Assembly (NCBI RefSeq): GCF_021497505.1
Contig: NZ_CP069349.1
Span: 1,579,001 to 1,643,000 of the forward strand
Length of the DNA: 64,000 nucleotides
Direction: 5' to 3'
From: Turicibacter sp. TJ11
Lineage (GTDB): Bacteria; Bacillota_I; Bacilli_A; MOL361; Turicibacteraceae
The notes beneath the pieces were generated by a model. That model worked only from the letters and a program-made list of their open reading frames with translations. It was not told where the DNA came from and ran no database searches. How positions within the stretch are numbered: the stretch's first letter is position 1; each line of letters opens with the position of its first letter. The position numbers were made by a program, and so were the translations under genes. Positions 49,008 to 58,710 of the stretch are shown one piece after another.

Positions 49008-52000
49008 TTATAAATGGAGAACACGGCTTTTAATTTCAGCTGTTTTTCCTCTATTCCAGAAATTATCTCCTAAATCACTGATCTCACTATTTCTAATGAG
49101 GGTGGACTATCTCTTAACCTACAACCAAATTGTTTAGGCCCTTTGCACTTCCAAATGAGGACTTTCACCTCAAATGTACTTCCTTACGGAATAGTCTCTA
49201 CACCTTCCTGGGTATCCTACGATGCCTCCCTAATACTAGTTATTACCCTACCAGTGGAGGATAGCTAAGAGCTTGAATAGCTCACTACTTAGCGCAGGAA
49301 CCCAGACTTGGCACGATATTAGCATATTATTCATCTTTCACATATTCCCATCTAAAGCCACCAGCTTTCTTAGTTCTTCCAGCACAATTGTGACTAATAC
49401 TCTGACGAGAAATTCCAGGATATTTTTTCGATGCTGCCGTCATCGTTTCAAAAACTTCTCCTGTATCTATATAGAAACAGAAATGTATTTCATCATTGTA
49501 TATCAGTCTTAGTTGAGCAATTACTTTAATACTAAGGCAGACTATAGTCCAGCTAAAAGTTTTCCGATATGAAAAACTTATCTGGACTTATATATATTCC
49601 TAACTTTTTTAGCAGATGGATTTGTTCCACCATACATATGGGGACGATAAGCTTTTTTTATTGCCTCTGATATTTTTTGTTTATGACTTTCGGTAAATTT
49701 TTTTCCCTTCATAGGGCTAACTGTCCCATACATTGGATTATTTTTCCCTTTAGCACGCTCACTTCTCTGCCTTCTATGTTCTTCCGTTATCTCATATAGA
49801 TTATTTCCACCACTTTGAGTATTATAGCCAACATCCTTATTATCAAAACAATTATATAACTTGATATAACAGCGTTCCTTTTCTTCAAGCTCCTCGATTG
49901 TTTCAGCAGTACCGATAACTTCCCACTTGAAATTATCGAATCCATGCTTTCGTATTGCCTGATAAAAATATGTATTAAGTCGTTGACTATCTCTTTTATG
50001 AACTTTAGCACGATGCTCGAGTGTCTTAGTCGTCATCCCGATATATACTTTTCCATTAACTAAGTTGGTAGCTTTGTAAATTAGCATTAAACTAACCTCG
50101 TGAATATTTTAGATTTTGAAAGACAAAAAACTTAGCCTTCATCGTTAGCATTCCCCATTTTCTGAGAAACACACCCTACATTTGTAGGTTCACAAAGTTT
50201 GCTACATAGCATTTCTGCTATGAGGGGCATTTATGTCTACCCACAAGTTCGACGAATCACGTTCATTTTAGCTTGATCTTTATTTTGACAGTTCGGACAT
50301 TCCCATGTTAAGTCATCATTAATGATAATTTCACCTTCATAATGACAAACGTGACAACAATCTGACTTTGTATTGAATTCTGCATATTGAATATTATGAT
50401 AAATATAATTCACTAACTGCTTTAATGCTTCTAAATTATGTGACATATTTGGAATTTCAATATATGAGATACATCCTCCCGTTGAAATTGGTTGGAACTG
50501 AGATTCAAATTGTAATTTCGAGAAGGCATCAATCTCCTCACGAACATCGACGTGATAAGAATTTGTATAATATCCTTTATCCGTAATGTCTTTAATTTCA
50601 CCAAATTTTTGTAAATCAATCTTCGCAAAACGATAACATAACGATTCAGCCGGACTTCCATATAAACCAAATCCAATGCCCGTCTTTTGTTTCCACAGTT
50701 TTGTTGCTTCCTCTAGACGTTTCATCACTTTTACAGCGAATGCTTCTCCATCAGGATGCACATGTGACACACCTGTCATCAGTTTTGTTACTTCATATAA
50801 TCCAATATATCCAAGTGAAATCGTTGAATATCCATCCATAAGTAGTGGATCAATCACCGCACCTTGCGGTAAACGAGCAATCGCACCGTACTGCCAATGA
50901 ATTGGAGACTCATCCGATAACGTTCCTTTTAACGCATTGTGACGGCACATTAACGCCTCATAACATAAATCTAAACGGTTATCAAGCAAGTTCCAGAACT
51001 TCTCCTCATCCCCAGCTGCCACAATTCCAATCTGAGGCAAGTTTAAGCTGACAACCCCTTGATTAAAACGGCCTTCAAATTTATAATTTCCTTCTTCATC
51101 TTTCCACGGAGAAAGGAAACTACGACACAAGTGAGATGTACATTTCTATACTGGTTACTCACTCTGACTATATCTTCGCTCAGGATTCCCACATCCATCA
51201 ACGCGCCTTGCACTTCCAATGGGGGCATCTCCCACTGTACTCTACTCACTTACTCACTCTCAAAGAGAGCTACGTTTTCGATAGTCGATTGACTTTCCAT
51301 GTAGTCTTCATGATGTTTTTCATTGATTGATAACTTACATGGCTTAGCACTGGATTACCATATGCAAAACACTTAGGCTTCCCAGTTAGCACATTCTTAA
51401 ACAGTCATTTCCTACTGCTCCACTTCTGTGTAGAATGCACACCTGTTACGCACATAACAGTTCACAAGGTTTTACATGGGCCGTTCCTTGACCCATTGGG
51501 CTAAATACATTTCCTTCATAAATCTTCTTCATCTCTTTAGCAGAAATATAATCAGGATATAAACGTTTTGAACTACATTCTACTGCTAACTCAGTAATGT
51601 AATCATACTTCCCACCTTCTAAACAGTTATGTTCATGTAAAACATAAACTAGTTTTGGGAAGGTTGGTGTTGTATAAATTCCTTTTTCATTTTTAATTCC
51701 TTGAATACGCTGTTTTAAAACCTCCGCAATAATTAGAGCTACTTCTTCAGCATATTCATCTTCTTCATCTAGATTTAAAAATAATGTAACAAATGGGCTT
51801 TGCGTTCCCAAATCCCTTATTTCTAAGGAGACTGACTATCTCTTCATCCGTTCTGGATGGGTGGCGCTTCGGAAAAAGGAGTTTCACCTCTAACCTACTC
51901 CCTAACGGGATAGTCGATACACCTTCCTCTATAAGAGGCTTGGCACGATATTGGCATATCTAAAAAGCTTTCGTCCCATGACTAAATCTACATGAAAATA

Positions 52001-53157
52001 TTAGGGGCTAGTTATACTTCAAACTTTTTAGAGTTAGCGTTCATCGTTAGCATTTCCAATTAGTTAAGATTTACATTCTTTTAATAGCTCATCTCACCTT
52101 TTTATTCAATCTAGCTTCAAATCGCATCCTCTCTAGAAAGTCTCTAACTTGTACCTCAGCACAAAGCATTGCCAACGACAAGTTACTTCGACTTTTACGA
52201 GTAGGATAACCGCGACTTTCAGCTTTTTTTGGAAACACACCCTACATTTGTAGGTTCACCACCTGTTCACTTAATTATTCCTAATTAAGGCGGCCGTCAT
52301 TAACCGTTTGTTGTCATTAATGTATTAATTTGGTATTGAATGGTTTGCACACCTGATGCTAATTCTTTATTCATTAATTTTTGAACCGCTTGATCTAACT
52401 CTTGTGGCGATGAAACGCAATCTTTTAATAAATCATAGTACTTCATCTTACTACGACGAAGGTATTTTCCAAGATGACGAATATCAATCGATTGTCCACC
52501 GTATTGACTACTTGCGACTTGGGCAATAATTTGCGTCATCACCGTACAAGCAACTTGAAAACTTTTTGGACTTTCAATCATTCGCTTATTAATAACCGTT
52601 CCGTTATCTAGCATATCTTTAATATTAATTAAACAGCAATTAAAGATCGACTGCATGAAATAATCCATATCATGAAAATGTAAAACCCCTTCATCATGGG
52701 CCTGCACAATACGTGCCGGTAATTTCTTACGTCGTGTAATATCCTTTGATACCTCACCCGCAATTAAATCACGCTGAGTAGAAGCCATCATTGGATTTTT
52801 ATTTGAATTTTCATTCATAACTTCTTCATTACTTAAATCAATTAAACTTAAAATACTATCGTCTGTTGTATTTGTTTCACGCTTAAACTGTTGAATCGCA
52901 CGATACCCTTCATAGGCCTTGGCTGTTAATTCATGACCGTTCTCAATCAACTTTAAATAAACATACGTCTCGATTTGAAAAATCGTCGGCGTTGTTTGTA
53001 AATGTTCAAAAGTTAAATTAATTTCATGGGCAATCTTCTCTGCGATTTCCTTATCGATTACTCCACTTCCATATTTCATTGCCTTTAAAATTGCTTGATA
53101 AATTTTGGATTCATCAAATGCAACATGGCTGCCATCACGTTTAATCACTTCTCGCAC
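49008..53157 (-). CDS. nrdD: Anaerobic ribonucleoside-triphosphate reductase, four exons split by three group I introns
   Basis: Exons (minus strand) are 53157-52303, 51802-51491, 51127-50239 and 49075-49008, in total 2124 nt, exactly 708 codons. The joined protein has an N-terminal ATP-cone (REVIKRDGSHVAFDESKIYQAI) and the NrdD core (YFMQSIFNCCLINIKDML). Joined sequence reads TTNG-QSPFVTLFL across intron 1 and FSPMG-CRSFLSPW across intron 2. A CHVCHYEG...CPNCQN zinc site follows, and the glycyl-radical motif RRTCG-YLGDNFWNRG is restored only by removing intron 3. Gly685 is the expected radical site. NrdD reduces ribonucleotides anaerobically after activation by NrdG. Start is GTG after AAAGGGG. 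Without splicing the enzyme would be truncated. Confidence 0.95.
49327..50087 (-). pseudogene. GIY-YIG homing endonuclease in intron 3, broken by a 92-nt insertion
   Basis: The N-terminal 165 residues hold the GIY-YIG nuclease (IYKATNLVNGKVYIGMT; residues 1-90) and a NUMOD3-like linker (KGKNNPMYGTVSPMKGKKFTESHKQKISEAIKK). The frame stops at 49578 shortly after PSAKKVR. The expected C-terminal DNA-binding domain (NUMOD1-like: TGEVFETMTAASKKYPGISRQSISH, GGFRWEYVKDE) is present in another frame and ends at 49327. Deleting 49599-49508 fuses KKV-RLIYNDEIH in frame. A C-terminally shortened nuclease could still be made from the ATG at 50087, which has GAGG upstream, but it would lack part of its DNA-recognition region. 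Confidence 0.88.
49508..49599 (-). other. 92-nt structured insertion in the homing endonuclease gene
   Basis: The segment begins GAATATATATAAG and ends CTCAACTAAG, between GTTAG and ACTGATATAC. It contains an imperfect hairpin (AGTCCAG..AAGTTTT / AAAACTT..CTGGACT), the perfect palindrome GACTATAGTC overlapping it, and CTTAGT/ACTAAG near its end. Its length is not a multiple of three and it carries stops. Boundaries are ambiguous by a base or two because of TTAG/TAAG similarity. A MITE- or IS200/IS605-derived palindromic element is possible. A translational bypass segment is a remote alternative. Confidence 0.72.
51128..51490 (-). ncRNA. Group I intron 2 in nrdD (363 nt, no ORF)
   Basis: The upstream exon end CCAATGGGT pairs perfectly with the internal guide GCCCAT (six pairs with the terminal U-G). 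The intron ends in G before TGTCGTAGTTTC. R-like CAATCGACTATCG (51279-51291) and S-like GAAGATATAGTC (51166-51177) form P7 (GACTAT/ATAGTC); AATCCAGTGCTAAGCC is Q-like. It contains no open frame and differs in sequence from introns 1 and 3, so it was probably acquired separately. Confidence 0.9.
51803..52302 (-). ncRNA. Group I intron 1 in nrdD (500 nt)
   Basis: The 5' exon ends in ...AAACGGT and GGCCG in the intron can pair with ACGGT with the expected terminal U-G. The intron ends in G before CAAAGCCC. Core elements are visible: an AATGCTAACGATGAACGCTAA segment, Q-like AATATCGTGCCAAGC, R-like GTATCGACTATCC (51907-51923) and S-like GAAGAGATAGTC (51833-51845), with P7 formed by GACTAT/ATAGTC. 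The core is homologous to intron 3. Relative to intron 3 it has about 170 extra nucleotides in one peripheral loop, which include a 47-codon GTG-started frame (VFPKKAESRGYPTRK...) and an AACTTGT/ACAAGTT hairpin. Confidence 0.9.
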
Positions 53158-53479
53158 AGTATCACCCCTTTACGAATAAAAATCTCCACCTTTTGTCAGT
53201 CGCATTTCATCGAAAAAACACAAAAGATGCAGATTTAGTATATACATCGTACTAAAATTTTTAGCATAATTCAAGCAAAGTTTTAATGTAAATTTCCTAG
53301 ATTATTTTCATTAAAATTGAAAACATTTACTGCTTTACTTTTAATCTTTTTTCTGTTTTTTTTATTTTAATTGCCTCCTCTACTCTATATTTTATTAAAT
53401 AAAAAATAGGTTTATTCTAACACAATCTGAAGCTTCTCCCTTATCATCTTTACCACTTAAATCTGCTGTTTTAAATAAC
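53158..53479. other. AT-rich leader upstream of nrdD
   Basis: About 320 bp with no gene that I can support. It must hold the nrdD promoter. I looked for an NrdR-box pair and found no convincing match. An AGGAGG near 53377 (minus) has no usable start codon with an open frame after it. Confidence 0.45.
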
Positions 53480-53519
53480 AAAAAGATAGTCGTAAAAAGA
53501 ATCTACGACTATCTTTTTT
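53480..53519 (-). terminator. Bidirectional terminator between the znu region and nrdD
   Basis: AAAGATAGTCGTA and TACGACTATCTTT form a 13-bp perfect stem with U-runs in both directions. In the minus direction it ends transcripts coming from the znu operon. Confidence 0.9.
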
Positions 53520-53521
53520 GC

Positions 53522-53650
53522 TTATTTTCTTTCAATGCCTTTGATCGGTAAAATCATTACAACTGTCATAAAAATGACTCCCATCGCAGCTAGTCCTACA
53601 TATCCAATTTCAAAACAAATGGATAACCATCTGATAAATGAAAAAGTGTC
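53522..53650 (-). pseudogene. C-terminal fragment of an MFS-type transporter
   Basis: The frame FIRWLSICFEIGYVGLAAMG continues through VIFMTVVMILPIKG to a TAA at 53522-53524. One hydrophobic helix and the short charged tail look like the last transmembrane segment of a major-facilitator protein. There is no start and the rest of the gene is missing. This is one side of a deletion scar. Confidence 0.6.
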
Positions 53651-53733
53651 AATTTACCTAACTTACACACTTAAAAAAGCCTTGGTCAGCTAACCAACTA
53701 TAACTGAGTGAGAATAGAAAAGCTCCAACAAGC

Positions 53734-53862
53734 TTATTCGCTATTAATAAGAATCTCACCTGCAGCAACTTGCTTTGAAACTAAATGTGACTCAATGATT
53801 GAAAGAGCTTTTTCATCTAGTCCTTTTAAAAAAGGATAATATTCCATTAATGATGCTAACAT
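53734..53862 (-). pseudogene. N-terminal fragment of a Crp/Fnr-family regulator
   Basis: From ATG 53862 (GGGGGA upstream) 42 codons read MLASLMEYYPFLKGLDEKAL, SIIESHLVSKQVAAGEILIN and then SE before TAA. This is the start of a cyclic-nucleotide-binding-like sensor domain (helical cap, then AGEILI). The remainder of the sensor and the DNA-binding domain are absent. It precedes the MFS fragment on the same strand, so the two are likely ends of a former regulator-transporter pair. Confidence 0.65.
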
Positions 53863-53888
53863 CGGATTCCCCCGCTGTGAATAAAAAT

Positions 53889-54710
53889 TTAATGTCGTTT
53901 AATCACTTGGCCAATAATCGAAAAGATGATAAACATGATGGCATTCACAATAACCACACTGGCCCCTGCTGGAGTGGCATATAAAAAAGAAACGGTCATT
54001 CCAACAAAGAAGCAAGCCACTGAGATAATTCCTGATGAAATAATCACATGTTTAAAACTATTAAACACACGCATCGATGTTAAGGCTGGGAAGATAATTA
54101 AACTTGAAATCAGCATCGTTCCCATAATTCGCATCCCAAGAACAATGGTGATTGCCGTTAAAAAGGCGATTAACATATTATAAAGTTCAACTTTCACCCC
54201 TGTTGCTTTTGCAAAGGTTTCATCAAATGTCGTTGCAAAAATACGATCATAAAAAATAACAAATAAAGCAAATACAAGGATAGATAAAATGACACTAATT
54301 TTGACATCCCCTGGTGTCATCGCTAAAATACTTCCAAACATGTAACTATTAATATCAGCATTCAATCCACTGGTTAATGACGTTACCGTGACCCCAATGG
54401 CAATAGAAGTACTTGAAATTAAAGCAATAGCGGCATCACCTTTAATTTTACTATTTTGAGAAATTCGTAATAAGAAAAACGCCGCAATCACCACCACAGG
54501 AACCGCAACATTTAATGGAGCTAAATTCATCGCAAAGGCAATCGAAAGAGCTCCAAATCCAACATGTGATAATCCATCACCAATCATCGAATAACGCTTT
54601 AAAACTAAACTCACACCAAGCAATGCCGCACATAAGGAAACTGCACTTCCAACAACAATCGCACGAACCATAAAACTATAAGAAAACATTTCTTGCCAAA
54701 TATTAAACAT
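53889..54710 (-). CDS. znuB: Zinc/manganese-type ABC transporter permease
   Basis: This 273-residue ABC-3 family permease has about eight membrane helices. FMVRAIVVGSAVSLCAALLGVSLVLKRYSMIGDGLSHVGFGALSIAF and the later GMRIMGTMLISSLIIFPALTSMRV loop are typical of ZnuB/MntB/AdcB. The gene overlaps the ATPase gene by eight bases and is the last of a three-gene operon. Confidence 0.93.
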   Translation of the reverse strand: MFNIWQEMFSYSFMVRAIVVGSAVSLCAALLGVSLVLKRYSMIGDGLSHVGFGALSIAFAMNLAPLNVAVPVVVIAAFFLLRISQNSKIKGDAAIALISSTSIAIGVTVTSLTSGLNADINSYMFGSILAMTPGDVKISVILSILVFALFVIFYDRIFATTFDETFAKATGVKVELYNMLIAFLTAITIVLGMRIMGTMLISSLIIFPALTSMRVFNSFKHVIISSGIISVACFFVGMTVSFLYATPAGASVVIVNAIMFIIFSIIGQVIKRH

Positions 54711-55413
54711 GCGTCACCCCTCCTACATGCTCACACGCATTGGTATAACATAAATATTCTTCTGGGGTTCCATAAAACACCACTTCTTTATTTAATCTTA
54801 AAATTTTTGTTGCATGCGTTAGTCCACTATTCATATCATGAGTCACCATAATAATACTCATTTTATATTCTTTATTTAACTCTTCAATGATTTGATAAAG
54901 ATTTTCAGTTGTCACCGGATCAAGTCCTGTCACCGGTTCATCTAATAATAAAATCTTCTCTGAGGCACATAAAGCACGAGCAATTAGTACTCGTTGCTGT
55001 TGACCTCCTGATAAGTCACGATAACATTTGTTTTTTAAATGCTCAATCTTTAATTTACGTAGATTTTCAAGCGCACGTTTTTTTTCTTTTGATGAATAAA
55101 AGGGACGCCACCCACGTTTATTTAAACATCCTGATAACACAACTTCAAATACAGAAGCGGGAAAATCTCGCTGAACAACGGTCTGTTGAGGAAGGTACCC
55201 AATATCATGACTTCTTAGTTGATGACCATATTGAATACTTCCTGATTTAGGCGTGACTAATCCTAGAATTGATTTCATTAACGTACTTTTTCCTGATCCA
55301 TTATCCCCAATAATACATAAATAATCGCCTTCATTTAATTCAAATGTAATGTCTTTTAATGCTTCCGTTTGATCATATGAAACATTAAGTTGTTGACAAG
55401 ATAAAATACTCAT
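54703..55413 (-). CDS. znuC: Zinc/manganese-type ABC transporter ATP-binding protein
   Basis: This 236-residue ATPase has Walker A GDNGSGKST, Q-loop LPQQ, signature DLSGGQQQRVLIARAL, Walker B KILLLDEPVTGLD and H-loop MVTHD. Together with the permease and His-rich binding protein it forms a zinc-family importer. It starts two bases after the binding-protein gene ends. Confidence 0.95.
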   Translation of the reverse strand: MSILSCQQLNVSYDQTEALKDITFELNEGDYLCIIGDNGSGKSTLMKSILGLVTPKSGSIQYGHQLRSHDIGYLPQQTVVQRDFPASVFEVVLSGCLNKRGWRPFYSSKEKKRALENLRKLKIEHLKNKCYRDLSGGQQQRVLIARALCASEKILLLDEPVTGLDPVTTENLYQIIEELNKEYKMSIIMVTHDMNSGLTHATKILRLNKEVVFYGTPEEYLCYTNACEHVGGVTHV

Positions 55414-55414
55414 A

Positions 55415-56386
55415 TTAATTCAGTCCTATTCTTAAATTTTCAACATTTTGTTTCATTAATGATAAATAAGTTACACCTTGATCAAAGTCTTCTTTTGAAA
55501 CATTGTGACATGAATGTAATAATAACATTTGTGCGCCTGTTTCGTCACTGATCATTTGTGCAATCTTAGGGTCTACAAGTTCTTCATAATAAATAGCTGG
55601 GATTTGTTGTTCTTTAATGTTACTGATCATTTGTGCAACTAAAGCAGCACTTGGTTCCGCTTCAAATGGAGCCGCTACATAATCAATATCGTATTCATTT
55701 GCTAAATATTGCATCGCAAAGCGTCCCCCATGATAAATCGTATCTCGTTTAGCATTGTCTACCACTTCTTCAAATTCATCATCTAATTCCTCTAATTCTG
55801 ATAAATAATTTGTCGCATTTTCTTCATAATAAGTGGAATTTTCCGGATCAATCTCACATAATGCTTCTAAAATATTATTCACCATGATCATCGCATTTTT
55901 AGGACTTGTCCAAATATGCGGATCATAAGCATGATAATGTCCCTCTTCTTCCTCGTGACCGTGTTCATCTTCTTCATCATGATCGTGTTCATGCTCTTCA
56001 CACTCTTCTGTCTGATTAGGGGCTAAAAACGAAACATCATTTGAAACATCTAATACATAGACAGAATCACTATCAATACTTTCAATCATCGTATGCGCCC
56101 ATTGTTCCATTGATTCACCTGTATAAATAAATAAATCAGCTTTATTAATTTTAATCATATCTGCTGGCGTTGGTTCATAAGAATGGGCTTCCATTCCTGG
56201 TGGTAATAATAAGGTAACGTCTGCTTTATCTCCTGCAATGACGCGAGCAAAGTCATACTGTGGAAATAAAGTCGTGATAATTTGTAGTTTTTCTGACTCA
56301 CTTTTCATTGATGAATCACTCTCACATCCAACTAAAACGAATAATAAACTCATAATCGTAAATAAAATACGTCTAACATTTCCCAT
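55415..56386 (-). CDS. znuA: Zinc-binding lipoprotein of ABC transporter
   Basis: A lipoprotein signal ends in LLFVLVGC (Cys about residue 21). The mature protein is a cluster A-I metal-binding protein: TTLFPQYDFARVIAGDKADVTLLLPPGMEAHSYEPTPAD (first His), a long His/Asp/Glu-rich loop at about residues 128-152 (HEHDHDEEDEHGHEEEEGHYH), YDPHIWTSP, YHGGRFAMQYLA and YYEELVDPKIAQMISDETGA. The His-rich loop is the hallmark of zinc-specific members. A Fur-family operator overlaps the promoter just upstream. Confidence 0.95.
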   Translation of the reverse strand: MGNVRRILFTIMSLLFVLVGCESDSSMKSESEKLQIITTLFPQYDFARVIAGDKADVTLLLPPGMEAHSYEPTPADMIKINKADLFIYTGESMEQWAHTMIESIDSDSVYVLDVSNDVSFLAPNQTEECEEHEHDHDEEDEHGHEEEEGHYHAYDPHIWTSPKNAMIMVNNILEALCEIDPENSTYYEENATNYLSELEELDDEFEEVVDNAKRDTIYHGGRFAMQYLANEYDIDYVAAPFEAEPSAALVAQMISNIKEQQIPAIYYEELVDPKIAQMISDETGAQMLLLHSCHNVSKEDFDQGVTYLSLMKQNVENLRIGLN

Positions 56387-56429
56387 TAAAATTCCTCCTA
56401 CAAAAGTTGTCCTTAATTATGTTATGTCT

Positions 56430-56467
56430 ATTGTAGCATATTTTCATACAAATGATAACCATTATCG
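56430..56467 (-). promoter_or_regulatory. znu promoter overlapped by a Fur/Zur-type operator
   Basis: On the minus strand a TACAAT -10 box (56430-56435) lies 17 bp from TTATCA (56453-56458). That -35 box is part of the palindrome CGATAATGGTTATCA (56453-56467), a 7-1-7 Fur-family site. With a zinc-type transporter downstream, Zur is the likely repressor, acting by blocking the -35 box. Confidence 0.75.
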
Positions 56468-56649
56468 TTTAGCTTGAATATATGTGCATTTACTCATATA
56501 TAATAACTAGTTAATGACGTGATGTCTTATTACCTACTGATCAGCACTCTAATCATCATTTTTAACTCTATCACTTTATGATAAAATTTTTCTTTTATTC
56601 CTAAAAGATAGCCTAAGTTTCTACATTTATAGACTTCAGTAAAATCAAA

Positions 56650-56681
56650 AAAAAGCTGTGCACATCGGTGCAACAGCTAAG
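56650..56681 (-). terminator. Terminator after the zinc-ribbon membrane protein gene
   Basis: AGCTGTTGCACCGATGTGCACAGCTTTTTTTT (minus strand) has an 11-bp stem with one bulge and a long U-run. Confidence 0.85.
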
Positions 56682-57074
56682 TTAAGTTTTTTTAATAAAT
56701 GTATGACGACACTTTGGACACGTAATTTCAATTTTTCCTTTCTTTCGTGGAACACGTAACGATTGTCCGCACTCTTTACATTTAAAATAACGATATTGAC
56801 GTTTTGCTTTGAACATTCGATATTGATTCACCCACTTCGTCTGAATCGGATACCAGTACTTTAAAAACAACACATTTTCTTGATGACGCTTTAATTTATT
56901 TTTAGAAAAACTACGAAAATAAAACAGCACTAAAGGAATGAGAGAAAACCAAGCTAACCAACTCCAACCTAACAAATTCCCAATTAATGAAATAATTAAC
57001 GATACGATTAAAAGGGCTAATGATAAGTGATCGACACCTGTTCGATCTTCCATAAAACTTTTAAACCACTTCAT
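56682..57074 (-). CDS. Membrane protein with C-terminal zinc ribbon
   Basis: This 130-residue protein has two hydrophobic segments (about 18-55: LSLALLIVSLIISLIGNLLGWSWLAWF). A basic linker and a four-cysteine ribbon (CKECGQSL...CPKCRHTF) follow near the C-terminus. No enzymatic function is known to me. Genes of this sort occur in many Firmicutes as conserved hypothetical proteins. It has its own terminator. Confidence 0.75.
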   Translation of the reverse strand: MKWFKSFMEDRTGVDHLSLALLIVSLIISLIGNLLGWSWLAWFSLIPLVLFYFRSFSKNKLKRHQENVLFLKYWYPIQTKWVNQYRMFKAKRQYRYFKCKECGQSLRVPRKKGKIEITCPKCRHTFIKKT

Positions 57075-57130
57075 GACTCACACCTCTTTCTTTACTATTA
57101 TTATACACGACACCCCCTCAAGTTAGAATG

Positions 57131-57160
57131 AAAAAAGTCCTCTTCGCAAAGAGGACTTAA
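57131..57160 (-). terminator. Terminator after the 6-phospho-beta-glucosidase gene
   Basis: AAGTCCTCTTTGCGAAGAGGACTTTTTT (minus strand) forms a ten-bp stem with a short loop and U-run, five bases past the gene's stop. Confidence 0.9.
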
Positions 57161-57164
57161 ATCT

Positions 57165-58613
<1,449 letters not shown>

Positions 58614-58710
58614 TTATATCATAATCAAAATCAAGCCTCAATAGTTCTTCGTCTTTTTGATTGAACGTCTCAAAAATCAAAAGAAAATGACTTCTTATTT
58701 TGAAACAATG

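Larger units (their letters stand above)
49076..50238 (-). ncRNA. Group I intron 3 in nrdD (1163 nt) with homing endonuclease gene
   Basis: It splits the codon after the glycyl-radical glycine (TGT GGG T / AT TTA GGA). Removing 50238-49076 restores CGYLGDNFW. The core shares GTGAACCTACAAATGTAGGGTGTG and AATGCTAACGATGAAGGCTAA with intron 1, plus Q-like AATATCGTGCCAAGTC, R-like GTGTAGAGACTATTCC (49188-49203) and S-like AAGAGATAGTCC (49104-49115). The last base is G. A GIY-YIG endonuclease gene occupies most of a peripheral loop. Confidence 0.92.

Noticed and set aside
50676-51330. Several plus-strand open frames opposite nrdD exon 3 and intron 2
   Set aside because: They are shadows of the nrdD coding strand or of intron sequence, lack ribosome binding sites and show no protein-like features.
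53158-53480. NrdR boxes upstream of nrdD
   Set aside because: Sequences such as GATGTATATACTAAATC only loosely resemble the NrdR consensus and no properly spaced pair was found.
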